Below, one piece after another: positions 44,563 to 53,280 of a stretch of 64,000 nt of DNA (position 1 is its first letter; each line of letters starts with the position of its first letter). Source of the stretch: Tunturibacter psychrotolerans (GTDB lineage Bacteria; Acidobacteriota; Terriglobia; Terriglobales; Acidobacteriaceae). The position numbers were made by a program, and so were the translations under genes. The notes under the pieces were generated by a model. It had not been told where the DNA came from and did not search any database. It saw nothing but the letters and a program-made list of their open reading frames with translations. The stretch lies in contig NZ_CP132942.1 of NCBI RefSeq assembly GCF_040359615.1, positions 434,001 through 498,000 of the forward strand. The letters run 5' to 3'.

Positions 44563-44742
44563 TCATCGCTGCTTTTCGCATCGATTCACGTTTTGAATGC
44601 TCGGGATCTCCATCCCCCCTACCGCCGTCTTGTGAAAATGCTGGTAGATGAGCTGGCCGACCTTCATGAGACCGGTCAGGGCGAGGGCTGCAGGTACCGC
44701 CCAGGCAAAGGAGGTTAGGGCGTTGTGTACTGAAGCTCCCAT
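44563..44742 (-). CDS. Small membrane protein (59 residues)
   Basis: Start ATG at 44742 after a strong AGGAGGAGGCAATC leader. MGASVHNALTSFAWAVPAAL then ALTGLMKVGQLIYQHFHKTA gives one hydrophobic helix (about 10-30) with a polar C-terminal tail rich in Lys/Asn. It begins 24 bases after the next upstream small gene, so the two form a pair. No known family. Function unknown; could be a toxin or holin-like peptide by size, but that is speculative. Confidence 0.5.
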   Translation of the reverse strand: MGASVHNALTSFAWAVPAALALTGLMKVGQLIYQHFHKTAVGGMEIPSIQNVNRCEKQR

Positions 44743-44766
44743 GATTGCCTCCTCCTCTTTAGATTC

Positions 44767-44910
44767 CTAGACGGCCTTGAGGGTCCAAATGATGGCCACG
44801 AGGCCTAAAAGCAATTCTATAGCAGCCGCCCACCATAGGTTTCCAGGGATCTCATCGTAGAAGCCTTGTTTACTAGGTAATTTGTGCCGCGATTCTGCTG
44901 ATTTGCGCAT
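44767..44910 (-). CDS. Small membrane protein (47 residues)
   Basis: Start ATG at 44910. MRKSAESRHKLPSKQGFYDE then IPGNLWWAAAIELLLGLVAI IWTLKAV: a basic N-terminus and one C-terminal membrane helix. A longer version starting at 44991 exists but adds unlikely sequence. An inverted repeat (GCCCGTCACACGGGC) sits just upstream, near the end of the second tniQ. Paired with the 59-residue gene. Role unknown. Confidence 0.45.
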   Translation of the reverse strand: MRKSAESRHKLPSKQGFYDEIPGNLWWAAAIELLLGLVAIIWTLKAV

Positions 44911-44951
44911 GTGCCCGTCACACGGGCCCGGCATGAAAAAACTCTGGAATC

Positions 44952-46010
44952 TTACGGGTTCTCTTCGGCGAATTGAACTGCCGTTATCCAACCTTGCCGA
45001 GTCGCGACATGGAGAAGTTTATCTCTCTCCGAAGGGTTGGGCTTGGAGCATGGAATCATTGCAACCCTTTCCGCCCGTTCGTACCAGCTCGGTAGGTCTT
45101 TAAACAAATGCAGATGGTAATGCAACTGATTTGTCGATCTAAGGGTCTCGATCAAATAATTTGGCCAGTCTGCGAAGAGACTCACAACCGCTTGGAGCAT
45201 ATAGGCTCTCGATTTCACATCGAGATATTCGAAATTCATCGGCGCACCACTAGAGTGTCTGGACGTGATTTGGTGTGACCCTGGCAGCATTTGCGACCTC
45301 AGGTTCTCCGCTAAGGTAGACGGACGGCACATAACGTACAGAAGTCTTGCCAACACCTCAAAAAAACTCTCACAACTGGATTTCCTGACCAATGAGCCCA
45401 GCACGTGACACATTCTCAAAGTCTTTTTGTCCGCTTGCTCGGATGGTGCGCAATTAGCGACTGATCGATTGCAGTATGCGCACCGCTGCAGGTCCTTTCC
45501 TGGATTACCCAAGCTCCAGTTGAGAAATCGAGACGCACTTCGAAATGATTTCCCGCAGTGAGGACAACTTTCTCGAAGGAAGCAACTATGCTTCAAACAG
45601 CAGGTGTATATGGAGATAGACCACGGAAGCTGATGGTGACCCTTCTCCTCAAGACAAGCTGGGCAATACTGGTTACTCATAGCACCGTATGACCCGTCTT
45701 GCCACAGATGCCACTGCATGGGCGCGGTTCCCCCCCGTATTCGATAGACCGGTGTCCTAGACAGTCCATGAAGGCTGGAAGGAAGGCATTCGATTACCTG
45801 TTCTTTTTCGGCTCCAATCGCCTCTGCGATGGAGTCTATGAACGGACTTGTGTATACCATGCGATCTAACGCTGCAACAGGTTGGTCGTTCCCAAGCCAT
45901 GCACAAAGGCTTCGAACGGACACGTTATTCCCGGCTGCAATCCTAAGAATCCAGGATGACAAAATCTCGTCGTTAAAACGGCGCGGATGCCATGGTAAGA
46001 GACTTGACAC
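44952..46010 (-). CDS. tniQ: Second TniQ family protein, near the right transposon end
   Basis: 352 residues, read toward the left from the right end. PWHPRRFNDEILSSWILRIA is the family start; zinc ligands appear in YCPACLEEKGHHQLPWSISI, then CLKHSCFLRESCPHCG. A truncated 5' copy lies at 29,465-29,550. Two TniQ proteins in one element can direct alternative targets in Tn7-like systems, which is known for some CRISPR-linked and other elements; here no CRISPR was seen. Confident in family. Confidence 0.9.
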   Translation of the reverse strand: MSSLLPWHPRRFNDEILSSWILRIAAGNNVSVRSLCAWLGNDQPVAALDRMVYTSPFIDSIAEAIGAEKEQVIECLPSSLHGLSRTPVYRIRGGTAPMQWHLWQDGSYGAMSNQYCPACLEEKGHHQLPWSISIYTCCLKHSCFLRESCPHCGKSFRSASRFLNWSLGNPGKDLQRCAYCNRSVANCAPSEQADKKTLRMCHVLGSLVRKSSCESFFEVLARLLYVMCRPSTLAENLRSQMLPGSHQITSRHSSGAPMNFEYLDVKSRAYMLQAVVSLFADWPNYLIETLRSTNQLHYHLHLFKDLPSWYERAERVAMIPCSKPNPSERDKLLHVATRQGWITAVQFAEENP

Positions 46011-46238
46011 CTTCGTTACCCCTTATCTGGCTGGCCGCGTACAACGCTATTTCGTACTGGTACGAATTATCGTTGTTCAGTACGAATTAGCGTTGTATTT
46101 GACAGCCAGTGTCAGATTAAACGCTATTTCGTACTGGAGAGCCGATCTCAAGCTAAATTTACAACGATATTCTGTACTGGACTAAGAGCTATCGGATACC
46201 AGATGGAATTCTTCAGCGATACAGAATACTGGCTTCAA
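45915..46238. repeat. Transposon right end, 5-base spacer and second left end (copy 2)
   Basis: This is the intact counterpart of 29,465-29,708. Right end up to 46104 (...TTTGACA), then GCCAG (46105-46109), then TGTCAGATTAAACGC from 46110. Both ends carry TnsB-site-like repeats. The left-end part ends in similarity at about 46238, so a further copy was truncated there. Head-to-tail ends with a 5-base spacer suggest tandem insertion of the same element. Confidence 0.75.
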
Positions 46239-46901
46239 AGTCTTCCAGTCGGAACCGACGAAACTTTGCGGTTCAAACTACTGGAGGGTTCTGATGAAAG
46301 AGCAAGGCGAATGGTGGATCACCGAGTACCACAACGTAGCCGTCACGCCTGCACTGTAATATCTCAAGTTTGGAAATTGCCACTCGGTTGAGTGGTGCTA
46401 CACTGGCGCCACTCTTGGGTGCATCCGAAAGGTGCTGTTCAACGCCCTGATCTACAGGGGAGAACGATATGGCAAGCGACGGTTTCATTGCGTTCAATGC
46501 AAGGAGTAACCGGAGCCGGTTTGTTCACCAGGCTGCGACGCCCCGGTGCCCCCACAGAGTTCATTGACTCCCGGACTGTAGAGGAGTATCTCAAGAGCGG
46601 GGAACTCGAAGAGACCTTGATCAAATACCGCCTCCATGTACTTCGCCAAGATTGCAGTCATTCCGAACCCAGAAATTTTAGGCCTCGACGCCCAGATCGA
46701 TCCTGATCTGCCGATGTTCATCGTAAAAGCCGCGGTCAGGTAAAAGCGTGAAGAGTTCGATACGCCCGACGCTTCAAATAAGTCGACGGATGTGTCTTGC
46801 CGAGGTCGTTCTGGCCGGTAGTGATCTGACAGAAGGATAGTCAGCAATCGCCTATTTCCCACCTATGCTGGTGCTTATGATGCACAACGTTTTGTCGCAC
46901 A
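46239..46901. other. No convincing gene
   Basis: About 660 bases right of the transposon. A short plus frame at 46294 (MKEQGEWWITEYHNVAVTPA) and overlapping frames on both strands show no known product, and several appear antisense to each other. No strong ribosome site seen. Likely intergenic or scar sequence. Confidence 0.35.
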
Positions 46902-47669
46902 TTACTTCTTGATGGTGACGTGAAGAGGGGACGTCTTCGGGGTTGTTCCAGTAACACTGGTTGCTGTGATGGTGATAGACACTGGTTTGGTGGTGATCTC
47001 CGCAGCTTTGCTGGCCTTGAGAGTCAACGAAACCGTCACTGGATTGACGCCACCGAGGGTGACAGTTGATTGGCTGAACTTGCACGTAACATCGGTCGGC
47101 AAGTCAGAGCATGAGAGTTGCACCGGATCTGCAAAGCCACCTTGGGGGATGAGATCCAAAGTGACTTTCTCGGATTGACCTTGCTCGACTTTGACCGACG
47201 CAGGTAAGACTTGCATGACGTAGTCTGCGACCGTCACTGGGATAGGGGACGATGAAGACGTTGTGAGGATGGCATCACCCGAGTAGGTTGCGATCAGATT
47301 GTTGACGCCTGCTGCGAGTTTGCGAGTGACAAGAATGACGGTGCCGCTCTTGGGAACCTTAGCTCCGCCTATCGCGGTCGAACCGTTGAAGAAAGTGACT
47401 GTTCCTGTCGCAACATGCAACGGAATACCCGAGCCGACGGTAGCGGTGAGAGTGACGGGTTGTCCACCAAAGGAGTTCGAGAGGCTCGTACCAAGTGTCA
47501 CATAGGAATAGTCACTTGCGGAGAATGGCACGTAGTAGGTCTGCGACGCGCCTTTGACATTTGCGTCACCTGTATAGTCCAACCTTAGGGTTCGCGTCCC
47601 GACACTTGGAACATTAACTGTTGTCGTCCAGTAGCCGCCATACAACGAGCTATCAACTTTGTCTTTGCC
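46902..47669 (-). pseudogene. C-terminal Ig-like remainder of the sedolisin gene, after an in-frame stop
   Basis: The frame continues directly after the TGA at 47670-47672 in the same phase (GKDKVDSSLYGGYWTTTVNV), so this is not a separate gene. It encodes two more Ig-like/Big-type repeats (PVTLTATVGSGIPLHVATGT, VTFFNGSTAIGGAKVPKSGT) and a Pro/Ser-rich end. Length 255 codons including stop. A single base substitution (for example to CGA or GGA) would restore a protein of about 1,170 residues with the upstream part. Confidence 0.7.
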
Positions 47670-50417
47670 TCATACAACAGGCGATCCAGTTGTAATGTCC
47701 GATACGGTAATAGTTCCCCCGTACGGTGCAAACCCCAGACTTGCGAATCCCATCTGGGTAACGAGTTGTACGGGAGCATTTGCGACGGTGTCTCCGATGG
47801 GAAAGAAATCCTCAAAGACTCCCTGTGCCTGGTTTACGGTGTAGGTATAGCTCCCTTTACTGTCCGCGAAACTCGGATCGCCAGGATAACTTGCTACAAG
47901 CCGGTGCGACCCTGCACCCAACGCCTGCGTGGGCAGAACGTAAGAGATCGTGCTCGATTGGCTAGTAGGAAGCGTGGTTTTGATAGCACTGTTCTCACCA
48001 TAGTTCAAAGTCATCGTACTGGGAGCAAATGTTCCGGCTGCGTAGTCGTATACTCCTCCGTTGGTGATTGGATTGCCATCTGCGGTCATGGTTATCTGAC
48101 CAGACGGATAGCCATAACCAGATTTTCCAGCGACAATGACTGCGACCGGCCACGATTCTCCGTAGCTTACCGTGATGGGGCCGGTTGCGAATGTGCCACC
48201 GCCAACCGAGCCCACAAAAGTCTGGCTCTTCTCGGCGGAGACAGTGACAGGCACCTCGTTGGAGGTTCCAGGGCTGTATTTGCCGTCACCGCTGTACCGA
48301 GCACTAACGTTGTAACTGCCGCCAGGTACGACGTAGGTCAGGATATTGGCAACGCTCGAACTCGAGAGTGGTGTCAGATCGCCGGAACCCACTCCTACCG
48401 TGCCTGCTGCTGAAGACGTCGCCGAGAGAGCGACTGCGCCGGTTGGGGCAGTGCAGGTGCCTGGGGCGGAGCAGGCCACAGTTGCCTGGAATGTGATCGG
48501 TTTGCCATGGACTGTGCTCGCGCTTTGCCCATTACCGAGTGCAAGCGTCACCCCGCTGCTGATCCCGCTCGCTGCCGACTTCCAGTTGTTGACTAGCGCG
48601 TTCACATCCATCGAGCCTAGGCCGGTGGCAAGGTCATACCCTGTTCCTGCGTTGTAGCCAACCGTATACTGGCCGTTTGGATCGGGTACTTTGTTGTTGC
48701 CCTTGATCGTGTCATGGAAGACGCCGGAGACTTTGGCGAGACGGTAGAAAACATAGTTGGCCATGCCTTGCGGCTGACCACCCATCTTCTGGTTTACCAA
48801 TGCCATGATGCCCGCCGCGGCCGGGCTCGAGGCTGAAGTACCGCCAAAGGTAAAGAAGTAATCTCCGTAACCGCAGTTGCCGTTGAGACAGACAAGATAC
48901 CCGTCGTGGAGTGAGGCGGACAGAGAGATGTCAGGAAGATCGCGAGAGCCATCATTAGGAACCCCGACGGCCGTTTGCCAGTTGGGTTTCGCGTAAAAGC
49001 TGCTTACGCCGCCGCTCCCTGCGTACAGCAAGACATCGTTCGGATCGTTACTGCTTTCGTTCCACACGATCTCAGGGATATAGCCAACCGCAGATTCGCC
49101 GGTAGTTGGGTTGTTTGTTGCGCTCCAGTATTTGGTGGGGTTGGTCGTATCGTCAAACTGTGTACCGCCGACTGCAACGTCGTAGGGAGTAGAAGCGATT
49201 CCGTTAACAGCAAGAACGCCAGAGGAATAGATGCCGCCTGCGGGGGCGTCGCACCCGGCTCCACCGTTGTCTCCGGCAGCTACGAATGAAGTAATTCCCT
49301 GTGCTGCTGCCTGCTGCCATAGCGAATTGTAGAAAGCATTCTCAACCGGGCCGAGATCGCTTTCGCATGATCCGTAGCTGGTGCTCATTACCGGTGCAAT
49401 ATTGTTGTCGACGATGTACTCAGCCGAGACATCCACTCCATCCGCGAAGTTGCTCTCCGATACAACGAAATCAATCTTTGCCATTGGTGCGACGGCACCG
49501 GACCACGTGACATCCAGTGTGGCTTCATCGACATCCGTGGTGATACCAGGATCGTCTCCATTGATGATGATCTGGGGATCGTTCACCGGAAGCCCGAGCA
49601 GATTGCGGAAGTCTCTTATGTCCTGAATGTTGATATTGCTCCGACCGACAATCGCGATCGACTGGCCGGCCCCATTTACTCCAGCGTTGTAGAGTGGTTG
49701 CACGTTATAAATCTTGGCGAAGTCTGCGGGCGCCATGCCGTGTGAGCTGTCGTCGAAGGTAAATTGCCCTCCGGCTTTTTTGAAGTGTACTTTCGGGCCT
49801 CCGATGATGGCGGGTGACGATGGATTGATATGCAGCCGAACCACACCCTTGACGACATTCCGCAATGCTGCGGGGAGCTGGATCTCCCCCGAGTTAGCGA
49901 TGAAAGTCTTGTTTTTGTATGTGTAGGAGTGCATTTGAGTAGCAAATGCATTCTCGACCTGGGAAACGGTACCACTAAACACGATATAGCGAAGACTCTG
50001 TGAGACCTGATGAACAATCAGGCCTTGACCTTCGAGCCACTGGCGAACCTGAGAGGAATCGGTATCAGCAACCCCGAACTGTTGACCGAATTCGGTCGGA
50101 GTGAGCCACTTGTGGAAGGCGGGAGAAGAGGCGTCGTGTTGCGACACGATAAGATCAGCGACGGCTTGATCCTGCGTCGCTGTGGGCGCCAATAGCAGAA
50201 TCATACGACCAAGCTTTTGGCTGCCGGGAAGGCGTCCGGTATCGTGGCTCAAACCGATGAGTCGGTTCGGGCTACTACCTGGGACAACGACACGCTGCGT
50301 ATTCTGTATTGCTTCGGTTATACGCGATTGAGCGTTTGCATCTGGGCTTGTGATCAAGCCTATGGCAATGCAGGCTCCCATCGTGCAGCGTCTGAAACTA
50401 TCGTATTTATGCATCAA
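47670..50417 (-). CDS. Sedolisin (S53) family protease with pro-kumamolisin prodomain and Ig-like repeats
   Basis: 915 residues to the in-frame TGA. A signal-like N-terminus (ACIAIGLITSPDANAQ). Prodomain about 45-200 (VADLIVSQHDASSPAFHKWL). Catalytic residues: E298 and D302 in DVDEATLDVTWSG, Ser528 in the GGTSASSPAAAG motif. Ig-like/Big repeats from about 640. Known: secreted acid endopeptidases common in Acidobacteriota. The remaining repeats continue past the stop in phase. The catalytic part is complete, so activity may survive truncation. Divergent from the AraC gene. Confidence 0.88.
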   Translation of the reverse strand: MMHKYDSFRRCTMGACIAIGLITSPDANAQSRITEAIQNTQRVVVPGSSPNRLIGLSHDTGRLPGSQKLGRMILLLAPTATQDQAVADLIVSQHDASSPAFHKWLTPTEFGQQFGVADTDSSQVRQWLEGQGLIVHQVSQSLRYIVFSGTVSQVENAFATQMHSYTYKNKTFIANSGEIQLPAALRNVVKGVVRLHINPSSPAIIGGPKVHFKKAGGQFTFDDSSHGMAPADFAKIYNVQPLYNAGVNGAGQSIAIVGRSNINIQDIRDFRNLLGLPVNDPQIIINGDDPGITTDVDEATLDVTWSGAVAPMAKIDFVVSESNFADGVDVSAEYIVDNNIAPVMSTSYGSCESDLGPVENAFYNSLWQQAAAQGITSFVAAGDNGGAGCDAPAGGIYSSGVLAVNGIASTPYDVAVGGTQFDDTTNPTKYWSATNNPTTGESAVGYIPEIVWNESSNDPNDVLLYAGSGGVSSFYAKPNWQTAVGVPNDGSRDLPDISLSASLHDGYLVCLNGNCGYGDYFFTFGGTSASSPAAAGIMALVNQKMGGQPQGMANYVFYRLAKVSGVFHDTIKGNNKVPDPNGQYTVGYNAGTGYDLATGLGSMDVNALVNNWKSAASGISSGVTLALGNGQSASTVHGKPITFQATVACSAPGTCTAPTGAVALSATSSAAGTVGVGSGDLTPLSSSSVANILTYVVPGGSYNVSARYSGDGKYSPGTSNEVPVTVSAEKSQTFVGSVGGGTFATGPITVSYGESWPVAVIVAGKSGYGYPSGQITMTADGNPITNGGVYDYAAGTFAPSTMTLNYGENSAIKTTLPTSQSSTISYVLPTQALGAGSHRLVASYPGDPSFADSKGSYTYTVNQAQGVFEDFFPIGDTVANAPVQLVTQMGFASLGFAPYGGTITVSDITTGSPVV

Positions 50418-50683
50418 TTCTCCATATTCGTGACACTAGGTTCTGCTCCTGCAGATCTGCTGTAAAACCAAAGTTGGTTCTCGAGAAGGGAGCGCCTTCA
50501 TTCATCTCAGAGGAGAAGCGGGTGTGAACCCGTCTGCGGCCGTAGAGTCCACAGTTGTATCCGTATTGCTGCCCGGAACGACACCTCAGGTACGAGACGA
50601 AATCGCAGCCTCGCGGCACCACACCGACCTGTCAGCGCTAATTGTTAAGCGCCAACTGGCCATCGATATTTTTTGAGTTCGGC

Positions 50684-50728
50684 TTGACTATAGCCCGCAT
50701 CGCATAAAATCACTTGACTATAGTGGAC
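50684..50728. promoter_or_regulatory. Direct repeat CTTGACTATAG upstream of AraC gene
   Basis: CTTGACTATAG occurs twice, at 50683-50693 and 50713-50723, 30 bases apart. TTGACT is a good -35 box and CATAAAAT lies between the copies (50702-50710), giving a possible -10. The second copy ends 6 bases before the ATG. A repeated site about three helical turns apart suits AraC-type autoregulation. Inference only. Confidence 0.35.
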
Positions 50729-51820
50729 ATGCCGTCGAAATATTTCTTCGAAGGGCCCAGTCCGAGAGGTGCAAAGGAAATGCATGTAGCACTTCCGCCC
50801 GAAAACCTTCAGAGAGTAGGCTTCCTCTCGTACTTGCCTGGACTCCTACGCCGCTTTGGAGTCAACCCAACTGACGTATTGTCGGCCTCCGGCTTGAGCG
50901 AAGATGCCTTAGACAATCCGGAAGGAACGATTCCTTACCGCGCGATGGGCTTGCTCGCGGAAACGGCCTGCAAGAGCACTCGATGCCCGCATTTCGGTCT
51001 CGAAATCGGCCGTCAAATTCAGACAGCAACGCTTGGCCTTCTCGGCGAGTTGATGAGAAATTCGCTGACCCTCCGCGATTCCTTGCACGATTTTGCACTC
51101 AACCAACATCGCAACGCCCATGGCGGGGTCGCCTACCTGTTGGAAGATGGCCCACAAGCGTTCCTGGGATATGCGGTCTATCAGCCCGGCGTGCCGGGCA
51201 ACTATCTAATTTGCGACGCCGCTGCCATGGGCGCGTTCACCATTTTTCGTGAGCTCGCAGGTTTCGGTCACATTTCGGGTTTGGAAGTTTTATTCGCCCG
51301 ATCTAAGCCGAGCAATATCGCCTACTATAGACAAGCCTTTGGGGTGAAGCTGACATTCAATGCAGACCAAACTGCCATCGCCTTTCCGCGAAGGATGTTG
51401 GAACAGCCGATCCACGGCGCAGACACTAAACATCGGATCACCCTTGAGAGAAGCATTCGAGACCTGTGGCACGCAGGTGATACCGATTTGTCAATTCAAC
51501 TGCGCCGAGAACTAAGAGTCGCACTGTTACGAGGCGACGCTTCCGCGCTCAAGGCCGCTGCCCAGATGGGTATGAATCGTCGTACGATGCACCGCCGCCT
51601 CGATGAACTTGGGCTTAAGTTTCAGAAGGTCTTGGATGAAACACGGTGCGAGTATGCGCAGCAGTTATTGGCTTTTACAAGGCTAGAGATTAACAAAATC
51701 GCCACTATGGTTGGCTATACGGATCCGAGCGTCTTCACGCGTGGCTTCGCGCGGTGGACGGGGAACACTCCAAGTCAGTGGCGAGCGAAACGTTCGGAAG
51801 AGAGTAGAGACTGTATCTGA
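50729..51820 (+). CDS. AraC-family transcription regulator
   Basis: 363 residues from the ATG at 50729; an upstream TTG is unlikely, and the ATG at 50780 is an alternative. The N-terminal 220 residues form the arabinose-binding-like (OruR-type) sensor region (YRAMGLLAETACKSTRCPHF, LGLEIGRQIQT-like). The C-terminal HTH_18 covers about 260-355: ALKAAAQMGMNRRTMHRRLD and IATMVGYTDPSVFTRGFARW. Known: such regulators respond to small molecules. Target unknown; it diverges from the protease gene and faces the DUF4239 gene. Confident in family. Confidence 0.92.
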   Translation: MPSKYFFEGPSPRGAKEMHVALPPENLQRVGFLSYLPGLLRRFGVNPTDVLSASGLSEDALDNPEGTIPYRAMGLLAETACKSTRCPHFGLEIGRQIQTATLGLLGELMRNSLTLRDSLHDFALNQHRNAHGGVAYLLEDGPQAFLGYAVYQPGVPGNYLICDAAAMGAFTIFRELAGFGHISGLEVLFARSKPSNIAYYRQAFGVKLTFNADQTAIAFPRRMLEQPIHGADTKHRITLERSIRDLWHAGDTDLSIQLRRELRVALLRGDASALKAAAQMGMNRRTMHRRLDELGLKFQKVLDETRCEYAQQLLAFTRLEINKIATMVGYTDPSVFTRGFARWTGNTPSQWRAKRSEESRDCI

Positions 51821-51862
51821 AAAGATCGACAGTCTATAAACGATAGATCGCACTGTCTGTAA

Positions 51863-52117
51863 TTGAACCGAACGAGCCTCCTAGGTATAGAGTCAACGAC
51901 GATCTTCTCCACGCAAATAAGATATCTGGCGTTGTTGTTGATTCCCGGTGTAGTCTTTTTGCTCATTGCAGGTAGGTTGACTTACTCCATATCTAGGCCA
52001 AAACGCCTAGGCGAGGATTCTTTTCATGGGCCGTTAGTTGCTGCGAATGTTCAGGTGCTAAATGCCTGCAGAGTCAGTCTACCGGCCGCCATGTGCGGAA
52101 GAAGAGGAGAACGATGA
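51863..52117 (+). CDS. Doubtful small membrane protein
   Basis: 84 codons between the AraC gene and the DUF4239 gene. One clear hydrophobic helix (YLALLLIPGVVFLLIAGRLT) and a polar tail. No Shine-Dalgarno before the ATG, and the 3' end reads into the next gene's start. May be real but small, or a chance frame. Confidence 0.25.
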   Translation: MNRTSLLGIESTTIFSTQIRYLALLLIPGVVFLLIAGRLTYSISRPKRLGEDSFHGPLVAANVQVLNACRVSLPAAMCGRRGER

Positions 52118-52869
52118 ATTCGATCCCGCTGAGTGGCATCGTCTTTGCTTGTGTTTTCACGGCTGCATTGGTTGGTATGGCTATCCGGCGAATCCTTCCG
52201 GAGGAACACCTCTGCACGGATGTCAAGGAGACCGTAAGACTCTCGACAGCTCTAATCTCCACCATGGCTGCGTTGGTCCTGGGAATGCTTGTATCGTCCG
52301 CAAAGTCGACCTATGATGCACGGCAGAACGAGGTCGTAGAGATGTCCTCCGAGATCGTCACCATCGATCGAGCCATGGAACGGTACGGTCCGGAGACCGG
52401 GAACATTCGTAGTGAATTCCGCCGCGTTGTAGCAGAGGGCGTCCAACGTATCTGGCCAGCCCAAAGCTCCTTGGCTTCAGAGCGTCGACCAGCTAACAAA
52501 GCCGAAACACTGGTGGACCAGCTGGAGCATTTGGTCCCAAATGATTCCACTCAAGTTGCCGCTAAGTCCCAGATCATTCTGCAGATCATTGCTTTGCGAC
52601 ATACTCAATGGCTTATGTTTCTTAAGTCCCAACACAGCTCGGTACCCACTCCTCTCCTCGTGGTACTCATCTCCTGGTTGGTGATCATCTTCGTCGGCTT
52701 CGGTCTCTTCGCTCCGCCAAACGCCACGATCTTCGTTACGCTAGGTCTTGCCGGCTTAGCCGTATCGGCGGCGATCTTCATCATCCTTGAGATGTATAGC
52801 CCCTTTACCGGTGTAATGAGGATTTCTTCAGCGCCCCTTATTGAAGCGCTATCCCAGATGCAACGATAG
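52114..52869 (+). CDS. DUF4239 membrane protein (bestrophin-like)
   Basis: 251 residues from the ATG at 52114, preceded by AGAGGAGAACG. Two hydrophobic helices near the start (SGIVFACVFTAALVGMAIRR; STALISTMAALVLGMLVSSA) and two in the last third (LLVVLISWLVIIFVGFGLFA; LGLAGLAVSAAIFIILEMYS) flank a helical soluble middle. This layout and the EMYSPF end are DUF4239, related to bestrophin-type channels. Ion transport is inferred from the family. Not clearly linked to its neighbours. Confidence 0.85.
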   Translation: MNSIPLSGIVFACVFTAALVGMAIRRILPEEHLCTDVKETVRLSTALISTMAALVLGMLVSSAKSTYDARQNEVVEMSSEIVTIDRAMERYGPETGNIRSEFRRVVAEGVQRIWPAQSSLASERRPANKAETLVDQLEHLVPNDSTQVAAKSQIILQIIALRHTQWLMFLKSQHSSVPTPLLVVLISWLVIIFVGFGLFAPPNATIFVTLGLAGLAVSAAIFIILEMYSPFTGVMRISSAPLIEALSQMQR

Positions 52870-53280
52870 GCCAATCAGTGAGTATTCCCCTCAATCCCCA
52901 GACAACGTCCATTGCGTCCTAGGGCAGAACCGCAACTATGGCAAGACGCGCACCATAGACAGAGGGCGCGTTCGAACGGCGGTTGTCCAATTCAGATTAA
53001 AGTTCGGTTCTCCGACCTATCGGAGGCAACTCCGAAGGGTCGGAGTTAAACGCCAGAGTCTCCACTTCTTGAACCATACTAGGCTGACTAGAACGTCAAC
53101 ATCTATCAACGGTTAGCCGATATCTGCTCTCACAGTTTTATTTGGTCAGGCGTTTGCTACAGCAACGGTGTATTGCAACCATTTGAGGAGACCACGTTCT
53201 TGTTGGTCCGATTACACTGACGCGCACTTTCAGGAATCGTTTTTCTGAAAGCCGAGTGCATCGAAAAGGACTTTTCCATC
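52870..53280. other. Intergenic region with a nested inverted repeat
   Basis: About 410 bases, no gene seen. At 53010-53045 an outer stem CTCCGACC/GGTCGGAG encloses an inner stem CGGAG/CTCCG. It could be a terminator-like hairpin for the DUF4239 gene or a REP-like element, though no T run follows. The promoter of the DUF1254 gene should be in the 53,150-53,260 part; no consensus assigned. Confidence 0.4.

Larger units (their letters stand above)
29594..46104. mobile_element. Tn7/Tn5053-like transposon (about 16.5 kb) with cargo
   Basis: The right end is at 46104: read on the minus strand it starts TGTCAAATACAACG and carries repeats of an ACAACGnTAnTTCGTACTG-type site (46081-46097, 46061-46080, 46041-46060). 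After five bases (GCCAG) a second end starts TGTCAGATTAAACG at 46110, facing the other way, with repeats at 46119-46137 and 46161-46180. The same left-end sequence lies at 29594-29708 without its tip. Between them are tnsA, fused tnsB-tnsC and two tniQ genes near the right end, and cargo to the left. TGTCA termini and 5-base spacing are known for Tn7/Tn5053 families. The left boundary is inferred from homology to the end at 46110. Confidence 0.7.
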
